A DNA stretch of 64,000 bases from Geodermatophilaceae bacterium URHB0062 (GTDB taxonomy: Bacteria > Actinomycetota > Actinomycetes > Mycobacteriales > Geodermatophilaceae): NCBI GenBank assembly GCA_000620185.1, contig JHVO01000012.1:1-64000 (forward strand). Reading direction: 5' to 3'. The translations under genes and the position numbers were made by a program. Shown here one piece after another: positions 55,892 through 62,730 of the stretch (positions are counted from its first letter, which is position 1; each line of letters starts with the position of its first letter). Under the pieces are notes generated by a model. It searched no databases and was not told where the DNA came from. It saw only the letters and a list, made by a program, of their open reading frames with translations.

Positions 55892-55943
55892 CCTGACCCC
55901 GAGGGGCCCTCGCGCACCAGCGCAGCGCGCCCGGAAGCGGCCG

Positions 55944-56759
55944 TCAGCGGCAGGAGTAGTTGCGGTCCAGCCCGGAGACGACGTACTGGCTGAGGGTCAC
56001 CCGCCCGCGAGGGGTCAGCGGCGGCGGATAGCAGGCCGCCGTCGCCGAGGACAGCGAGGTGCTGCCGGCCAGCCAGGCATGCCGCCCGGCGAGGATGCTG
56101 CGAGGGCCGACGGCGCCGACGATCTGCGCCCACTGCTGCCGGGTGGAGTACAGCCCCACCACCGCGTCTCGCGACCGCAGGTACGCCGTCATGCCCTCGA
56201 GCGAGGCCCGGTTGCGGGCGAGGGCAGCGGTCGAGCCGGATTGCCAGGTGTTCGTCGTCTCGACGTCGAGCCACCACGTGTAGCGGGCCGGCTGGCTGTC
56301 GACCCGGGCGGCCTGCGCGGCCGGGGTGAAGAAGGAGATGACGCTGTTCTCCGCGCGCTCGTACCCGTACTGCCACGAGCAGGCCATCGTGTTGCCGCCG
56401 TCGCAGGTGCCGTAGGGCGTACCTCCGGTGGAGGGCCACGTGGTGACCTGGTCGCGGATCTCGCCCGGGTTGGCGGTGTTCAGGTAGAGCTGCGCCTTCG
56501 GCTGCGACAGCACCGCACCCGAGGAGCCCCAGGCCCACGTCAGCTGGTCGGTCAGGCACGGGTTGGTGCGGGTGGACAGCCCGCCGTTGACCCCGACGAC
56601 GGCGAAGGCCCGGTCCGCGGGCAGCGGAGTGCCGCACTGGGGATAGGAGACGTCGTAGCCGACCCGGGTCGGCGCGGCGTTCGCCGTGCCCGGAGCAGCC
56701 AGGACCGCAATCGCCACCGATAGCAGGACGGCGACTACCCAGCGCACGGAGTTCCTCAT
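55944..56759 (-). CDS. Secreted glycoside-hydrolase-like (DUF1906/GH25-like) protein
   Basis: 271 aa from the ATG at 56759, giving a clean signal peptide (VVAVLLSVAIAVLAAPGTANA). The mature part begins GYDVSYPQCG and runs as a TIM-barrel-like fold (FAVVGVNGGLS, TWWLDVETTNTW, VVGLYSTRQQWAQIVG), resembling lysozyme-type GH25 or DUF1906 proteins. Several cysteines suggest disulfides. A cell-wall role is possible; catalytic residues are not certain. Confidence 0.68.
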   Translation of the reverse strand: MRNSVRWVVAVLLSVAIAVLAAPGTANAAPTRVGYDVSYPQCGTPLPADRAFAVVGVNGGLSTRTNPCLTDQLTWAWGSSGAVLSQPKAQLYLNTANPGEIRDQVTTWPSTGGTPYGTCDGGNTMACSWQYGYERAENSVISFFTPAAQAARVDSQPARYTWWLDVETTNTWQSGSTAALARNRASLEGMTAYLRSRDAVVGLYSTRQQWAQIVGAVGPRSILAGRHAWLAGSTSLSSATAACYPPPLTPRGRVTLSQYVVSGLDRNYSCR

Positions 56760-56805
56760 CGAGCGTGAAAGTACACGCCCGGAACGCTCCGTCACAGAGA
56801 TCGGA

Positions 56806-57615
56806 TCATGTCGCCTGGCAGACCGGGCACCAGTAGAGATTGCGGCCCACCATCACCTCGGTGCGGACGTCGGTGCCGCAGATCCGGCACGGCAGACCGG
56901 TGCGCCGGTACACGTATCGAGCGTCCTCGAGCGAGACGGCGCCGCGCGTGCGGGAGCGGTGTTCGGGGCGCGTCGTGACGATGCGGCCCATGCGCACGCC
57001 GGCGCGCATGAGCGTGACCAGGTCGGCCCACATCCGCGCCCACAGCTCGGCGCCGATGCCGCGGCCGGGGCGGAAGGGCGAGACCTGGTGCCGGAACAGC
57101 AACTCGGCGCGGTAGACGTTGCCGACCCCGGCCAGGACCGACTGGTCCATGAGCAGCGCACCGACCGGGGTCCGGCTGCCGGCGATGCGGCGCAGGGCGC
57201 GGCCGGCGTCGGCCCGGGGCCGCAGGGGGTCGGGCCCGAGACGGGCCAGGATGGCGTCGACGTCGGGGTCGGCGAGCACCTCACAGGCGGTCGGGCCACG
57301 CAGGTCGGTCCAGACGCCGTCCCCGTCCGGGCCGTCGGCCACCCACCGCATGCGCAGCGCGCCGCGCGCCGGCGGCGGGGCGCCCGTACCGCCGGTGTAG
57401 CCGCCGTACAGCCCGAGGTGGACGTGGAGCACGTCGGCCCCGAACCGTGCGAAGAGGTGCTTGCCGTAGGACCAGACCTCGTCCAGGACGCGCCCGTCCA
57501 GCAGCGCCGCGCCGGCTTCGAAGCGGCCCTGGGGGCTGGTCACGTGCACCGGTCGTCCAGCGAACAGCACGGACTGCTCGCGCGCCAAGCGGAAGAGTGT
57601 GTGTCCTTCAGGCAC
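56806..57615 (-). CDS. nei: Endonuclease VIII-like DNA glycosylase (Nei)
   Basis: 269 aa. Removes oxidised pyrimidines and cuts the abasic site. N-terminal MPEGHTLFRLA supplies the Pro2/Glu3 catalytic pair after Met removal; lysine in SYGKHLFARF; DNA-binding DQSVLAGVGNVYRAELLF; C-terminal zinc finger CRICGTDVRTEVMVGRNLYW then CPVC. Complete. Confidence 0.93.
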   Translation of the reverse strand: MPEGHTLFRLAREQSVLFAGRPVHVTSPQGRFEAGAALLDGRVLDEVWSYGKHLFARFGADVLHVHLGLYGGYTGGTGAPPPARGALRMRWVADGPDGDGVWTDLRGPTACEVLADPDVDAILARLGPDPLRPRADAGRALRRIAGSRTPVGALLMDQSVLAGVGNVYRAELLFRHQVSPFRPGRGIGAELWARMWADLVTLMRAGVRMGRIVTTRPEHRSRTRGAVSLEDARYVYRRTGLPCRICGTDVRTEVMVGRNLYWCPVCQAT

Positions 57616-57651
57616 CGGCGGAGCCTAGGCATGCCGCGCGAACGCGGCACC

Positions 57652-57972
57652 TCAGCGGTCGGCGGTCTCCAGCCCGAAGTGCGGACGGTCCTCGGCCGCG
57701 ACCAGGTCCACCGTCTCCGGATGCTGCTGGATGTAGTGCCGCACGAAGGAGCAGTAGGGGAGGACGTGCAGCCCTCGCTCCCGGGCTGCGTCCAGTACGC
57801 CGGCCACCAGCGCCGTCCCGATGCCGCGGCCGCCCATGCTCGGATCCACCTCGGTGTGCGGGAGCGTCATCGCGGTGCCGTCGATGTGGTAGCTGGCCAG
57901 CCCGACGACGCGATCGTCGAGCCGGACCTCGAAACGTCCCTTCTCCGGGACGTCCACCACCTTGGCGTCCAT
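57652..57972 (-). CDS. Small GNAT-like N-acetyltransferase (YjdJ type)
   Basis: 106 aa, ATG preceded by GGAAGG. Matches the short acetyltransferase class with HTEVDPSMGGRGIGTALVAG as the acetyl-CoA loop and the conserved VLPYCSFVRHYIQQHPE with a possible catalytic Cys. Substrate unknown. The open extension to 58215 is rejected as Arg-rich. Confidence 0.82.
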   Translation of the reverse strand: MDAKVVDVPEKGRFEVRLDDRVVGLASYHIDGTAMTLPHTEVDPSMGGRGIGTALVAGVLDAARERGLHVLPYCSFVRHYIQQHPETVDLVAAEDRPHFGLETADR

Positions 57973-58232
57973 GCAGTGCCCACCTTCCGTCCCCCCGGCG
58001 CCGTTGCCGGAGCCTGACGTGCGTCCTGAACGGTAACCCGCGTCGCCGGGTCGGCGTCTCATCCGATACTCACGAGTCGCCTGGGGCGGAGGTTCCCTCC
58101 CCGTCTCGCCGCACCGCCGCGTCGGGCCTGTCGGCGACGTGCCGGGCCCTACCGTGTGCCGATCGCGCGGGCCGTTCGACACGGCCTGCGGGGCCCCGCC
58201 GACCGGCGGAGCCACACGGCTGAGGAGGACAC

Positions 58233-58427
58233 GTGGGGCTGCTGATCGCGCTGTGGGGAGCCACGCTGCTGCTGTCCGCGCTCGTCCTTCTGGCGGGCTA
58301 CCGGCGACGGGGACACGGCCCGGTGGAGCTCGCTCCGCGTCCGGCGTCCCGGGGTTCCGTCAGTGCGCTCGAGGGGCAGGGTGCGGCCGCTACGGGCAAC
58401 AGCTGGATGTTCAACGGCGGCGCCTGA
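58233..58427 (+). CDS. Small single-helix membrane protein
   Basis: 64 aa with GAGGAGG upstream of a GTG. One N-terminal helix (LLIALWGATLLLSALVLLAG) and a short polar tail ending NSWMFNGGA. Family unknown. It is convergent with the following small gene, the stops abutting. Confidence 0.6.
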   Translation: MGLLIALWGATLLLSALVLLAGYRRRGHGPVELAPRPASRGSVSALEGQGAAATGNSWMFNGGA

Positions 58428-58724
58428 TCAGGGGCGCGGGTTGGTCCGCGTCCACCCGCGCTCGTCCCGGCGGGCGCCCAGCGCCGCGCGGCACCGGCGG
58501 CACACGGCCTGGACCTCCTCCGCGTGGCGGCCGGACTCCGGCTGCACGTCGGCCCAGCTGACGTGCGGGAAGCGCCCGAGTCGCGATCGGCTCAGCGAGA
58601 GTCCGCAGACCGTCTCGTTCCGGCCCCGCTCCCAGGCGTGCACCTCGCCGGCGGGATAGCGGATCCCGTCGTCGGGATCGGTCCACTGGCCGGAGGCGGC
58701 GACGGCGGCGTTGCGCAGGGGCAT
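58428..58724 (-). CDS. Hypothetical protein with CxxC motif
   Basis: 98 aa, acidic N-terminus with WTDPDDGIRYPAGEVHAWE and cysteines in ETVCGLSL and AVCRRCRAAL, which could bind a metal. I do not recognise it. The TGA abuts the stop of the convergent 64-aa gene. Confidence 0.55.
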   Translation of the reverse strand: MPLRNAAVAASGQWTDPDDGIRYPAGEVHAWERGRNETVCGLSLSRSRLGRFPHVSWADVQPESGRHAEEVQAVCRRCRAALGARRDERGWTRTNPRP

Positions 58725-58784
58725 GGGTGCGGCCCTACCCCGCGAGCGCGCGCGCAGCCGCCGGGGCCTCGGGGAGCAAACACT

Positions 58785-58806
58785 TGGTGCACCACGGATC
58801 TATCCT
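58785..58806 (+). promoter_or_regulatory. Candidate operator and -10 for the OhrR-like gene
   Basis: TGGTGCACCA (58785-58794) is a perfect palindrome. TATCCT (58801-58806) follows it and ends six bases before the GTG, so the operator would overlap the promoter. Autorepression by the OhrR-like protein is likely but inferred. Confidence 0.45.
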
Positions 58807-58812
58807 GAGGGG

Positions 58813-59322
58813 GTGACGTCCCCGCAGAGGTCCGCGGCTCCGGTGGAGCCCGTGGACGTGCTCGCCCTCGACCGGCAGGTCTGCTTCGCCCTGTCCGTGG
58901 CCGCCCGCAACGTGGTGGCGGTCTACCGGCCGGTCCTCGAACCGCTGGGTCTGACCCACCCTCAGTACCTGGTGATGCTGGCGCTCTGGCAGCACGGAAC
59001 CCTCTCGGTCAAGGCGCTCTCGGGCCTTCTGCAGCTCGATCCCGGCACGCTCTCGCCGCTGCTCAAGCGGCTCGAGGCGGCGGGGCTGCTGCGCCGGGAA
59101 CGGGACCCGAAGGACCAGCGCAACCTGGCGCTCGCGCTCACCGACAAGGGGACGGCGCTGCGCGAGCAGGCGGAGCGGATCCCCGCGGGCATCGTGGAAC
59201 GGCTCGGCATGCCCGTCGAAGAGCTCATGGGCCTGCACGAGGCGCTGACGCAGGTGATCGCGGCCTCCCAGCGCGCGCTCGGTGCGGCGGGTGACGACGC
59301 CGACGCGGTGACGGTCGCCTGA
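58813..59322 (+). CDS. OhrR-like MarR-family peroxide sensor
   Basis: 169 aa, GTG start. Closely follows the OhrR pattern: LDRQVCFALSVAARNVVAVY with the reactive Cys at residue 24, GLTHPQYLVMLALWQHGTLS, DPGTLSPLLKRLEAAGLL. OhrR derepresses organic peroxide resistance when its Cys is oxidised. No ohr gene is in the window, so the target may be itself, the neighbouring DUF5313 gene, or a distant gene. One tyrosine usual in OhrR (position 29 in B. subtilis) is not conserved. Confidence 0.85.
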   Translation: MTSPQRSAAPVEPVDVLALDRQVCFALSVAARNVVAVYRPVLEPLGLTHPQYLVMLALWQHGTLSVKALSGLLQLDPGTLSPLLKRLEAAGLLRRERDPKDQRNLALALTDKGTALREQAERIPAGIVERLGMPVEELMGLHEALTQVIAASQRALGAAGDDADAVTVA

Positions 59323-59392
59323 TCGTTGTGAGCCTCATAACAGTTGGTACCCCAACCTTTTGTGTTCCTACTTTTCGGTGGACCATGAAGGG

Positions 59393-59884
59393 GTGACCGT
59401 CATCGAGCACGAGCAGCCCGGCGCCATGACCCGGTCCGACGCGGCGTCCGGCCCCTCCGCCGACCCCGTCGTCCGGCCCGCGCCGCACCGCTGGATCTGG
59501 TACGCCTTCGGCGGCGGTCTGCCCGCGCGCCACCGCGGATGGGTCCTGCACGACACCACGGCCCGGACGTGGTGGCTCCGGCACGTGGCCCGCATGCTCG
59601 TGCAGCTGGCGATTCCGATCGCCCTGCTCATGGCGTTCCTGCCGGCGAGCTGGGGGCTGCGGGCCGCCTGCGCCGGCGGCGGCCTGGCCCTGGCGCTGTT
59701 CTACTCGATCGCCTACATGCCCGAGGCTGTGGAGAACCGGGTCGTGAAGGCCGGCTATCCGGTCGGCACCGCGACCCAGCACCGGGACGCGGCGGCCCTG
59801 GTCCGGCAGCGGCAGGAGAGCGACCGCAAGCGTGCCGCAGCGGCCAAGCGCGCCGCTCGCTACCGCGACCGCATGGGGCGCTGA
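59393..59884 (+). CDS. DUF5313 membrane protein
   Basis: 163 aa, GTG preceded by AAGGGG. Central WIWYAFGGGLPARHRGWVLH followed by DTTARTWWLRHVARM is the DUF5313 core, with two helices (LVQLAIPIALLMAFLPASW and AACAGGGLALALFYSIAYM) and a basic helical tail. Function is unknown. GTTGG-TACC-CCAAC with a following CTTTT, about 50 bases upstream, may be the terminator of the OhrR gene. Confidence 0.75.
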   Translation: MTVIEHEQPGAMTRSDAASGPSADPVVRPAPHRWIWYAFGGGLPARHRGWVLHDTTARTWWLRHVARMLVQLAIPIALLMAFLPASWGLRAACAGGGLALALFYSIAYMPEAVENRVVKAGYPVGTATQHRDAAALVRQRQESDRKRAAAAKRAARYRDRMGR

Positions 59885-59993
59885 CCTCCTGGGTCCGTAC
59901 TGAGCTGCTCGGGCGCTTGCACGGCCGCCGGGGCGGGTGCGATCGTTCGCCGGCCCGCGCCGAACGGCGTCCGACGACCCCGATGAGGACTCC

Positions 59994-60875
59994 GTGATCG
60001 AGGACGCTCCGCTCGTGGGCACCGGACACGTCCCGGGCACGGACCGGCCGGTCGAGTACCGCCTGGTGCCGACGTGGGACGGGCTCTACACCCCGGTCGC
60101 GGTCTGCCTGCCTCCCGGCGAGGGGCCGCACGCCGTCATCGTCCTCGCGTACGGCAACGGCGGGGGCGGGCTGCCGTGGGTCCGCGACGCCGTCGAGCGA
60201 CGCGACCTGGTCATCGACCGGCTCCTCGCCGCCCGCTTCGGCGCGGTCTGGATCGACTACCGGACGGAGGTGGAGCTCGGCTACCACCGCGGCGGACCGC
60301 TGCTGCGCGACGTCCGGTCCGGCGGTGAGCTGTTCAGTCGCAGCCCGCTGGAGTTCGAGGACGAGCGGGCCGTGGTCGAGCACCTCCGCACCCGTTCCGA
60401 CGTCGACCCCGACCGCATCGGAGCCATCGGGGCCAGCCACGCCGGCGAGATGCTGCTGAAGCTGGCCTCGGGGTGGGACGGACTCGCCGCCGGCGTCCTC
60501 GCCGAACCGGCGGCGCACGAGTTCCTGGCTCTGCGCAGGCACGAGGGGGAGAGCGTCGAGCGGCTGGACGGCTCGGGCGTCGAGGCGATCCGGCGGCGCA
60601 TGGACCTCGCCGTCGCGACGGAACGCGCCGCCGCCATCCGGACGCCACTCCTGGTCATGGGGCGGGACGGCGATCCGCTGCAGGCCGTCTTCCGGGCCAC
60701 CTACGACCTGCTCACCGAGGTCGGCGCCGACGTCCGCTGGAGCAGCCACGCTCACGCCGAGCACGGCTACGTCGTGCCGGAGCGGACGGCGGACGGCGGC
60801 TGGGTCGACCGCGCGGGCAGCGAGGAAGCGATCACCGAGGCAGTCGCCTTCCTCGACCGGCACATGGCGCGATGA
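59994..60875 (+). CDS. Alpha/beta hydrolase (dienelactone hydrolase/BAAT-like)
   Basis: 293 aa from the GTG at 59994, with GAGGAC just upstream; the open ATG at 59937 adds an Arg-rich leader. Nucleophile Ser in IGAIGASHAGEMLL, Asp in VMGRDGDPLQ, His in HAHAEHGYVV. Substrate unknown; a small ester or thioester is likely. A 10-bp palindrome lies 80 bases downstream. Confidence 0.8.
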   Translation: MIEDAPLVGTGHVPGTDRPVEYRLVPTWDGLYTPVAVCLPPGEGPHAVIVLAYGNGGGGLPWVRDAVERRDLVIDRLLAARFGAVWIDYRTEVELGYHRGGPLLRDVRSGGELFSRSPLEFEDERAVVEHLRTRSDVDPDRIGAIGASHAGEMLLKLASGWDGLAAGVLAEPAAHEFLALRRHEGESVERLDGSGVEAIRRRMDLAVATERAAAIRTPLLVMGRDGDPLQAVFRATYDLLTEVGADVRWSSHAHAEHGYVVPERTADGGWVDRAGSEEAITEAVAFLDRHMAR

Positions 60876-60953
60876 GCCATCGTTGCCCGGTGAACTCCGA
60901 CGAGGCGCCCGTGGATCGAGCTTCGATCGGCGGCGGGATGGCCGCCGCCGGCT

Positions 60954-60981
60954 GACGTGCCGGTACGCCACCCGGCACGTC
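60954..60981 (+). terminator. Hairpin downstream of the alpha/beta hydrolase
   Basis: GACGTGCCGG (60954-60963) and CCGGCACGTC (60972-60981) pair perfectly across eight bases. The 259 bases between the hydrolase and the IS otherwise show only a 27-codon frame overlapping the hydrolase stop. Confidence 0.6.
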
Positions 60982-61130
60982 GAGCACCATTGCCAGCTCA
61001 CCATGCGCGCCGCGATCCGACCGGTCGACCAGCGGTGGTCAGCCAGGCGCCTCCTGCACCCGCGGGTCTCCGGTCGGGCACGCACCGCCGAGCGGGCCGC
61101 GCGGGAGTGCTGCTCCCGCCCCGAAAGGCA

Positions 61131-62047
61131 CTAGGGCCTGTCCTGGGGATCTTCGCGGAGCCAGAGGACGACGGCGGCGAGGATCAGTGCGGCCCGGTAG
61201 TAGGCGGCTCGCTTGGCATAGCGGGTGGCCAAGGCTCGGAACTGCTTGAGGCGGGCGAAGCAGCGTTCGACGACGTTGCGGCCGGCGTAGATCTGCTGGT
61301 CGAAGACGGGTGGGCGGCCGCCGGCCGATCCCTTCGCCTTGCGGTGGGTGAGCTGGTCGGAGCGCTCGGGGCTGGTGAAGGCGATGCCGCGGGCGCGCAG
61401 TGCCGCCCGCGTCGAGGGGTGGGAGTAGGCCTTGTCGGCCACCACCCGATTTGGCCGTTGCCGGGGTCGGCCGGGACCGATGCGGGTCACCGAGACGGCG
61501 TCGAGCAGCGGCAGCAGCTGCGGGTTGTCTCCGGCCTGCCCGGCGGTCAGCAGCGCGGCCATCGGCAGCCCGCGGCCGTCCACGGCCAGATGGATCTTGC
61601 TGGTCAGTCCGCCGCGGGAGCGTCCGAGGGCTTCCCCGGCCACGGCGAGGTCGTTGATCCACCCGGCGCAGGCCCCCCCTTTTTCCTGGCTCCGGCGGCG
61701 TGCTGGTGAGCTCGGACGGAGCTGGAGTCGATGCTGAAGGTCCACTCCACGGCCCCGACCGCGTCGTCTTTGACGATCACCTCGGCCAGAATCCGGTCCC
61801 AGGTGCCATCCGCGGTCCACTTGCGCAGCCGCTCGTGGGCGGTCTTCCACGGGCCGTAGCGCTCGGGCAGGTCCCGCCACGGCGCCCCGGTACGCAGCTG
61901 CCACAGGATCGCGTTGATCACCTGCCGGTGATCGCGCCACCGCCCGCCCCGGCCACCGGTCGCCGGCAGCAGTGGCTCGATCCGCGCCCACGCCGCATCG
62001 GTCAGCTCGCCCCGACCCACCATCGCGAAAGCATCATCGCCGACCAC
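61131..62047 (-). CDS. IS5-family transposase, two frames joined by frameshift
   Basis: The first frame (62047 to about 61680; a second ATG is at 62023) carries LTDAAWARIEPLLPATGGRG, WQLRTGAPWRDLPERYGPW and the first catalytic Asp in FSIDSSSVRAHQH. The second frame, -1 relative to it, continues GRSRGGLTSKIHLAVDGRG, VVADKAYSHP (second Asp) and GRNVVERCFARLKQF (Glu). The switch is at an A5-G7 tract (61673-61684), a -1 slippery site, so the full DDE enzyme needs programmed frameshifting. The TAG stop (61131-61133) lies in the CTAG target duplication, not in the element. Confidence 0.88.
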
Positions 62048-62070
62048 TCAGCTGATCCGCAGGACACGCC
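61135..62070 (-). mobile_element. Complete IS5-family insertion sequence
   Basis: 936 bases. Left end GGCCTGTCCTGGGGATC and right end (complement) GGCGTGTCCTGCGGATC match at 15 of 17 positions. CTAG is present on both sides (61131-61134 and 62071-62074), as a target duplication. It encloses one transposase in two overlapping frames. It sits directly beside the tRNA-Arg terminator hairpin. Confidence 0.9.
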
Positions 62071-62072
62071 CT

Positions 62073-62103
62073 AGCCCGGACCCACGAATCGTGGGTCCGG
62101 GCT
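62073..62103 (-). terminator. tRNA-Arg terminator hairpin
   Basis: AGCCCGGACCCACGA pairs perfectly (15 bp) with TCGTGGGTCCGGGCT around a single base. It lies about 28 bases after the tRNA 3' end on the minus strand. The IS5 element is inserted at the CTAG that overlaps its far end. Confidence 0.78.
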
Positions 62104-62130
62104 ATGCCGATGTCCTGAGACATCACAGCG

Positions 62131-62203
62131 TGCCCCCGGCAGGATTCGAACCTGCGACACACGGTTTAGGAAACCGATGCTCTATCCCCTGAGCTACGGG
62201 GGC
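62131..62203 (-). tRNA. tRNA-Arg (anticodon CCT)
   Basis: 73 nt. Acceptor arms GCCCCCG and CGGGGGC, D arm GCTCAGGGGATAGAGC, anticodon loop TTCCTAA with CCT, T arm GCAGGTTCGAATCCTGC, discriminator A. CCA is not encoded. It decodes AGG, a rare codon here. No integrase or duplicated tRNA end is seen nearby. Confidence 0.95.
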
Positions 62204-62656
62204 CGGCCCGCCGTTAGGGATGAACGTGCAGTTCAGCCCTGGGATGACGACAACCGCTGACCACGGTAGGGACCAGCAGTACACCGCAGGGTAGTGGGCC
62301 CCAGCTGGTCCCCGACCAGGCGGGTCTTCACGGCGCACTCGACTCAGCCAGGCAAGCCGGCGAGAACAACACCACCCGACCACTGGACGGCATTACGTGA
62401 CCTACACCTCGAACCTTCGAGCGCTGGGGACGCCATCGGCAGCCTGCGCGGAGGACTGACCGCCGCCGACGGCGCGGTCGGACCGCCGGTCCGTGGCCGC
62501 GACCGCCGCGTCACGTATCGCTGTGCGTGCACCGATACCCGCGCTTACGATCTGGACCCGCCCTTTCCGCCGGCGACCAGCTCGGTCGAGTCGTTGACGC
62601 AGAGACCCGAGGCCGCCACCCCGATGGGCCAGGGGGCCTGCTGGATCTCTGGCCCG
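62204..62656. other. Non-coding stretch between tRNA-Arg and sialidase-like gene
   Basis: About 450 bases. The open frames here are short, lack ribosome sites and have no recognisable protein features. It seems less GC-rich than the rest and may be the remnant of an older insertion at the tRNA. I see no attachment-site repeat. Confidence 0.4.
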
Positions 62657-62692
62657 CCTGGCCTCTGACCGTGGCCAGGGTCAGAGGCCAGG
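62657..62692 (-). terminator. 14-bp hairpin after the sialidase-like gene
   Basis: CCTGGCCTCTGACC and GGTCAGAGGCCAGG pair perfectly around an eight-base loop, about 40 bases after the gene's stop on the minus strand. Confidence 0.7.
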
Positions 62693-62724
62693 CGGATAGA
62701 CAGGCGGATAGACAGGCGGATAGA
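62690..62724. repeat. Three tandem 12-mers AGGCGGATAGAC
   Basis: Copies at 62690-62701, 62702-62713 and 62714-62724 (last lacking one base), starting inside the hairpin arm and reaching almost to the stop codon of the sialidase-like gene. A simple slippage array is likely. Confidence 0.75.
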
Positions 62725-62730
62725 GACGCA

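Noticed and set aside
60872-60955. 27-codon frame overlapping the hydrolase stop (ATGA)
   Set aside because: Very short, no recognisable feature and no independent ribosome site; kept only as a note.
62131-62730. Phage or island integration at tRNA-Arg
   Set aside because: No integrase, no duplicate of the tRNA 3' end and no cargo genes; only the IS5 element and a short non-coding stretch.
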